Position numbers and translations under genes: made by a program. Shown here piece after piece: positions 6,375 to 9,508 of a stretch of DNA of 9,508 bases. Numbering within the stretch: the first letter of the stretch is position 1; each line of letters opens with the position of its first letter. Below the pieces are notes generated by a model that was given only the letters and a program-made list of their open reading frames with translations, made no database searches and was not told the origin of the DNA. Source of the stretch: an uncultured Collinsella sp. (GTDB lineage: Bacteria; Actinomycetota; Coriobacteriia; Coriobacteriales; Coriobacteriaceae); NCBI GenBank assembly GCA_902494945.1, contig CABUVF010000078.1, forward strand, positions 1 through 9,508, in the 5' to 3' direction.

Positions 6375-8378
6375 GTGACCGAGGAGATCAAGAAGCAGGT
6401 CGTCGTTGATGACGTCGTGGCGGCAGGGACGGCTGAGGAGACGGCGGTCGCGCCCGGTCTGGATGATGCCGCCAAGGCTGCAGCCGAGCGCGAGGCTCGC
6501 CGCCAAGCGCTCTACGAGGAAAACGAACGCGCCGAGGACGAGCGCGCCCGCGCTGAGGCAGAGCGCATGCGCGATGTGGGCGACGAGGACGAGGACGAGA
6601 AACCCAGCGACACCTGGGCGACGGTGCGCCGTCTGTGGAGCGAGGCCGCCGGCGATCACTGGCGCTTCTACCTCGTGTTCGCGAGCATTGTGTTCTACGC
6701 CATCTTTAACACCGCGGCGCCGGCGTACAGCGCCCGCGTCATCGATGAGCTGTGGGGACACGTGAAGCTGGCGTTTGCCAACGACACCACCTTCAGTATC
6801 ACTTGGGAGAACTGCGGCAGGACCATCTTCATCTACTTTATGATCTGGACCGCCGCCGCCTCGTTCTACGCACTCCAGAGCTTTTTGATGTCGAGCGTGG
6901 CCGAACGCCTCAACCTACGTCTGCGTAACCGCATTGCTCAAAAGCTCAATCGTCTGCCGCTCGCCTATTTTGACGCGCATCGTCCCGGCGAGGTCGTCAG
7001 CCGCGCGACCAACGACCTGGACAAGATGTCCGAAAGCATGCAGCGCGGACTGCTGCAGCTGCTGGTGTCGATCGGCACCGTGGTGGGCGCCGTGGGCGTG
7101 ATGTTCGTGTTTAGCGTGCCGCTCACGCTGGTCTTTTTGTTCTTTACGGCGTTGTCGCTGCTGGTGACCAAAGTGGTCTCGCGTCGCACACATGACGTGA
7201 CCGGCGAGCGCCAGGAGTGGGTATCCAAGATTACGAGTGCGGTCGAGGAAGGCTATTCGGGCCGTCTGGTGATTCGCGCGTTTAACCGCGAGCGTCAGAG
7301 CTCTGCCGAAGTGCATGAGGCCTCGAGGGAGCTGGCGCGCGTGAGTACCAAGGCCGACTTTATGATCAATGCCGTCGGTCCTGCGGTGCGCTTTATCGGC
7401 CGTTTGGCGCAGATCGTGATCGCGCTGGTGGGCTGCAGCATGCTGGTCGCCGGCCACATGACCGTCGGCGTGTTCCAGGCGTTCTTCCAGTTTATCTACG
7501 AGGCGTCCGAACCCATGACGCAGCTGTCGTTTACCTTTAACTCGCTGCAGAGCGCGCTGGCGAGTGCGGAGCGCGTGTTCGACCTGCTCGATGAGCCCGA
7601 GATGGAGGCCGATCCGCTACCGGACGAGGCTGCCAAGCTGCCGGGTCGCGTGGAGGGCCGCGTCGCTTTTGAGCATGTGCGCTTTGGCTACACGCCCGAA
7701 AAGCCGCTCATGCGCGACGTGTCGTTTACCGCCGAACCGGGTCAGAAGATTGCGGTGGTGGGAACCACGGGTGCGGGTAAGACCACGCTCATCAACTTAC
7801 TCATGCGCTTTTACGAAATCGACGGCGGCCGCATTACGCTCGACGGTGTGGATACGAGCCGCATGGATCGCGGCGAGCTGCGGCAGCAGTTTGGCATGGT
7901 GCTGCAGGACGCCTGGCTGTTCGACGGCACGATTGCCGAAAACATCGCCTACGGCTGCCCCGAGGCAACGCGCGACGAGATCGTGGCTGCCGCCCGCGCC
8001 GCGCAGGTCGACTTCTTTGTGCGCACCATGCCGCAGGGCTACGACACGCGCGTGGCCAATGATGCCGAAAGCATCAGCCAGGGCCAGCGCCAGCTGCTGA
8101 CCATTGCGCGCGTGCTGCTCAACAACCCGGCGATTCTCATTCTGGACGAGGCGACGTCGAGCGTGGACACGCGTACCGAGCTTGCCATCGGCCGTGCCAT
8201 GGACGCGCTCATGCATGGGCGCACGAGCTTTGTGATCGCACATCGCCTGTCGACGATCGTGGATGCCGACCTGATTCTGGTCATGGATCACGGCAACATT
8301 ATCGAGCAAGGCACGCATAAGGAACTGCTGGCTGCCGAGGGTGCTTACGCCGACCTCTATCTGAGTCAGTTCGCATAA
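6375..8378 (+). CDS. ABC exporter half-transporter, catalytic-site subunit with acidic N-terminal extension
   Basis: The predicted protein has 667 residues. Walker A is GTTGAGKTT (463-471), Walker B ends in LILDEATSSVD with the catalytic Glu592, and the H-loop His is 623 (VIAHRLST). The signature is altered to ISQGQ (567-571), as in TM288-type partners. Together with the previous gene this makes one active and one degenerate ATP site. Residues 1 to about 80 are an extra, highly charged Ala/Glu/Arg-rich region, probably a long cytoplasmic helix, ending in the acidic cluster DEDEDE before the first membrane helix near residues 95-112. GTG 6375 was chosen because GGGAGGTGA (6361-6369) is well spaced; GTG 6366 overlaps that site. 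The gap to the previous stop is one base, so the subunits should be made together. Confidence 0.93.
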   Translation: MTEEIKKQVVVDDVVAAGTAEETAVAPGLDDAAKAAAEREARRQALYEENERAEDERARAEAERMRDVGDEDEDEKPSDTWATVRRLWSEAAGDHWRFYLVFASIVFYAIFNTAAPAYSARVIDELWGHVKLAFANDTTFSITWENCGRTIFIYFMIWTAAASFYALQSFLMSSVAERLNLRLRNRIAQKLNRLPLAYFDAHRPGEVVSRATNDLDKMSESMQRGLLQLLVSIGTVVGAVGVMFVFSVPLTLVFLFFTALSLLVTKVVSRRTHDVTGERQEWVSKITSAVEEGYSGRLVIRAFNRERQSSAEVHEASRELARVSTKADFMINAVGPAVRFIGRLAQIVIALVGCSMLVAGHMTVGVFQAFFQFIYEASEPMTQLSFTFNSLQSALASAERVFDLLDEPEMEADPLPDEAAKLPGRVEGRVAFEHVRFGYTPEKPLMRDVSFTAEPGQKIAVVGTTGAGKTTLINLLMRFYEIDGGRITLDGVDTSRMDRGELRQQFGMVLQDAWLFDGTIAENIAYGCPEATRDEIVAAARAAQVDFFVRTMPQGYDTRVANDAESISQGQRQLLTIARVLLNNPAILILDEATSSVDTRTELAIGRAMDALMHGRTSFVIAHRLSTIVDADLILVMDHGNIIEQGTHKELLAAEGAYADLYLSQFA

Positions 8379-8410
8379 TGTGACAAAGGGACAGTCCCGC
8401 ATGTCACATT
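8377..8410. repeat. REP-like palindromic element
   Basis: AATGTGACA (8377-8385) and TGTCACATT (8402-8410) are perfect inverted arms around an inner palindrome GGGAC-A-GTCCC (8388-8398). It begins inside the stop codon of the exporter gene. TGTGACAAAGGGACAGTCCC-type palindromes are, from memory, recurrent intergenic elements in Gram-positive genomes and resemble the REP sequences mobilised by RAYT (Y1-type) transposases. No such transposase is in this window. It may also stabilise the 3' end of the operon mRNA. Confidence 0.65.
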
Positions 8411-8418
8411 GGAAACAA

Positions 8419-8453
8419 GGCGCGCCGGGGATTGATTCCCTGGCGCGCCTTTT
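8419..8453. terminator. Bidirectional intrinsic terminator between exporter operon and cysE
   Basis: GGCGCGCC at 8419-8426 pairs with GGCGCGCC at 8442-8449. The stem continues inward (GGGGA with TTCCCT) to about 13 bp with a 5-base loop. Four T residues follow on the plus strand, and on the minus strand the hairpin is followed by TTGTTT. It can therefore end transcripts from both convergent genes. Confidence 0.85.
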
Positions 8454-8490
8454 GCGTCGGTGTCGATGTTGTTTTGTGCCGCTCGCGTTC

Positions 8491-9195
8491 CTAGTGCTCG
8501 TCCACGAGCTTGGCGACGAGGGCCTTGAGCTCGGCCACCTCTCGCTCGAGTTCCTTGACACGGCGGGCATTCTCGGTGATGCCCTGGCGGTTGAGGGCGC
8601 TCTGCTCGGCGGCGTCATCGGGCATGTACTCGCGATGCTGCTTGGCGTCGAAGCTCTCCTCGAACACGCGGCAGCCGTTGCGCTTGATGATGCGACCGGG
8701 CACGCCCACGACGGTGCAGTTGTCGGGGACGTCCTTAACGACAACCGAGTTGCCGCCGATCTTGACGTTGTTGCCGATGCGGATGTTGCCGAGTACCTTG
8801 GCGCCCGTGCCCACGGTGACGTTGTTACCCAGGGTGGGGTGGCGCTTACCGGTCTCGTTGCCGGTACCGCCGAGCGTGACGCCCTGGTAGAGCACGCAGT
8901 TGTCGCCCACAATGGTGGTCTCGCCGATGACGACGCCCATGGCGTGGTCGATAAAGAAGTGCTTGCCAATTTGCGCGGCGGGATGAATCTCGACGCCGGT
9001 GATGTGGCGGGTGATTTGTGAGAGCACGCGGGCGAGCGAGCGATGACCATGCTCCCAGAGCCAGTGCTCGGGCACGTGATTCCACTTGGCGTGAAGACCG
9101 GGGTACGAAAGGAAAATGACCAGGCCGTTTTGCGCAGCGGGGTCTTGCGCCTGGACGGTCTTGATGTCCTCGTGAATGGTATTGATAAAGCTCAC
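8491..9195 (-). CDS. cysE: Serine O-acetyltransferase
   Basis: The predicted protein has 234 residues. It transfers acetyl from acetyl-CoA to L-serine, giving O-acetylserine, the first step of cysteine synthesis in the cytoplasm. The left-handed beta-helix hexapeptide repeats run from about 68 to 168. Catalytic His84 lies in FFIDHAMGVVIGET; Glu69 in GVEIHPAA takes the place of the E. coli Asp143, as is usual in Gram-positive enzymes. VTLGGTGN (106-113) and KRHPTLG (117-123) are the conserved loop and acetyl-CoA-site segments. GTG 9195 was chosen because GGGAGGG on the minus strand (plus 9203-9209) lies just upstream and the family N-terminus (FINTIHEDIKTVQAQDPA) starts here. The tail from about 205 to 234 is an added heptad-repeat coiled coil ending in His; the C-terminal Ile used by many members to bind cysteine synthase (CysK) is absent. 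Confidence 0.92.
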   Translation of the reverse strand: MSFINTIHEDIKTVQAQDPAAQNGLVIFLSYPGLHAKWNHVPEHWLWEHGHRSLARVLSQITRHITGVEIHPAAQIGKHFFIDHAMGVVIGETTIVGDNCVLYQGVTLGGTGNETGKRHPTLGNNVTVGTGAKVLGNIRIGNNVKIGGNSVVVKDVPDNCTVVGVPGRIIKRNGCRVFEESFDAKQHREYMPDDAAEQSALNRQGITENARRVKELEREVAELKALVAKLVDEH

Positions 9196-9236
9196 CGGCC
9201 GCCCTCCCTTAGCGCCATGGCAATGCGATTCAATAA

Positions 9237-9253
9237 AGTATAGCGATTCGCTA
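9237..9253 (-). promoter_or_regulatory. Probable cysE -10 box with overlapping palindrome
   Basis: On the minus strand TATACT (plus 9237-9242) is a near-consensus -10 box about 42 bp before the cysE GTG. The -35 position holds only a weak TTCCTA. TAGCGATTCGCTA (9241-9253) is a perfect palindrome with 6-bp arms overlapping the -10 box, well placed for a repressor. No T-box features are visible in the short leader. Confidence 0.5.
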
Positions 9254-9287
9254 GGGATTAGGAAGAGCAATCTTTCACGGCTTTGCG

Positions 9288-9299
9288 TGACAGGTGTCA
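9288..9299. promoter_or_regulatory. Palindrome TGACAGGTGTCA between divergent promoters
   Basis: Perfect 5-bp arms with a 2-bp centre, lying between the cysE -10 box and the promoter of the gene at 9420. It has the size of a small regulator half-site pair. I cannot name the regulator. Confidence 0.35.
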
Positions 9300-9367
9300 G
9301 TTATGCAAACTTGCTGGTAATGGAGTCATGCTTTTGTGCGGTCGTGTGCATGGCCGCGTCGCAACCG

Positions 9368-9373
9368 TATACT
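9368..9373 (+). promoter_or_regulatory. Candidate -10 box of the gene starting at 9420
   Basis: TATACT matches five of six consensus bases and lies 46 bp before the ATG. The -35 position (TGTGCA, 9345-9350, 17-bp spacer) is weak. Confidence 0.4.
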
Positions 9374-9419
9374 GGTCAACTTGGACGTGTCCGCGCCCAC
9401 AACTGAGAGGTTTTACTTC

Positions 9420-9508
9420 ATGGGTTTCATCAATTTTATCGCCGAGCTGCTCAAAGACCCGCGCACCGCGATTGCCAGCTGGATTGCTGCCGGCCCGCTT
9501 ATGGCCTA
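9420..9508 (+). CDS. 5' end of a probable membrane protein, possibly DedA family
   Basis: Only 29 complete codons are inside the window and the frame stays open to the edge. ATG 9420 is preceded by GAGAGG at 9405-9410, nine bases away. The residues start MGFINFIAELLKDP, followed by TAIASWIAAGPLMA. An amphipathic start followed by the beginning of a hydrophobic helix is reminiscent of DedA/VTT-domain inner-membrane proteins, but so short a stretch cannot prove it. The gene is divergent from cysE. Confidence 0.55.
   Translation, partial: MGFINFIAELLKDPRTAIASWIAAGPLMA

Noticed and set aside
8380..9021. Plus-strand open frame (213 residues) opposite cysE
   Set aside because: It is antisense to an unambiguous serine acetyltransferase, begins in the REP-like element and reads through the terminator.
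7797..9050. Long minus-strand open frame (417 residues) opposite the exporter 3' end and cysE
   Set aside because: It is a GC-rich shadow frame crossing a bidirectional terminator and lying in another frame over cysE. Its composition is Arg/Ser/Ala-rich noise.

Overview
The window looks like ordinary chromosomal DNA from a high-GC Gram-positive gut bacterium, most likely an actinobacterium of the Coriobacteriia (Collinsella-like). The grounds are strongly GC-biased third codon positions, GTG starts, AGGAGG-type ribosome binding sites and the gene types present. This assignment is inference; no rRNA or other marker gene is in the window.

Layout, left to right. Positions 1-668 hold the 3' part of a YeiH-type (UPF0324) membrane transporter. 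A 273-bp non-coding stretch follows with a tandem repeat and several strong inverted repeats, leading to a 405-residue DNA-binding regulator (942-2159). That regulator has a Fis-type helix-turn-helix and a decayed sigma-54-activator-like ATPase domain. Next is a single-pass membrane protein of unknown function (2244-2819), which meets a minus-strand nitroreductase (2861-3382) at a shared hairpin. A 294-bp divergent intergenic region separates the nitroreductase from a small acidic protein of unknown function (3677-3967), which ends in a strong terminator.

The best-defined unit is the operon at 4149-8378: a MarR-family regulator followed, with overlapping or nearly touching reading frames, by two half-size ABC exporter subunits. 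The first subunit has Asp in place of the catalytic Glu and Gln in place of the H-loop His. The second has a canonical Walker B/H-loop but an altered signature motif. This is the hallmark of heterodimeric exporters with one degenerate ATP site (TM287/288, BmrCD and LmrCD type). A clear promoter (TTGACG-17-TAATCT) with a palindrome over its -35 box precedes marR, suggesting autoregulated control of drug or toxic-compound efflux. A REP-like palindrome and a bidirectional terminator close the operon.

On the minus strand, 8491-9195 encodes serine O-acetyltransferase (first step of cysteine synthesis) with a C-terminal heptad-repeat tail. It is divergent from a gene that starts at 9420 and runs off the window, possibly a DedA-family membrane protein.

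No CRISPR array, tRNA, rRNA, insertion sequence or phage gene was seen. I found no convincing undescribed multi-gene system. The most interesting items are the ATPase-dead regulator with its structured upstream region, the candidate MarR operators, the REP-like element and the acetyltransferase tail.
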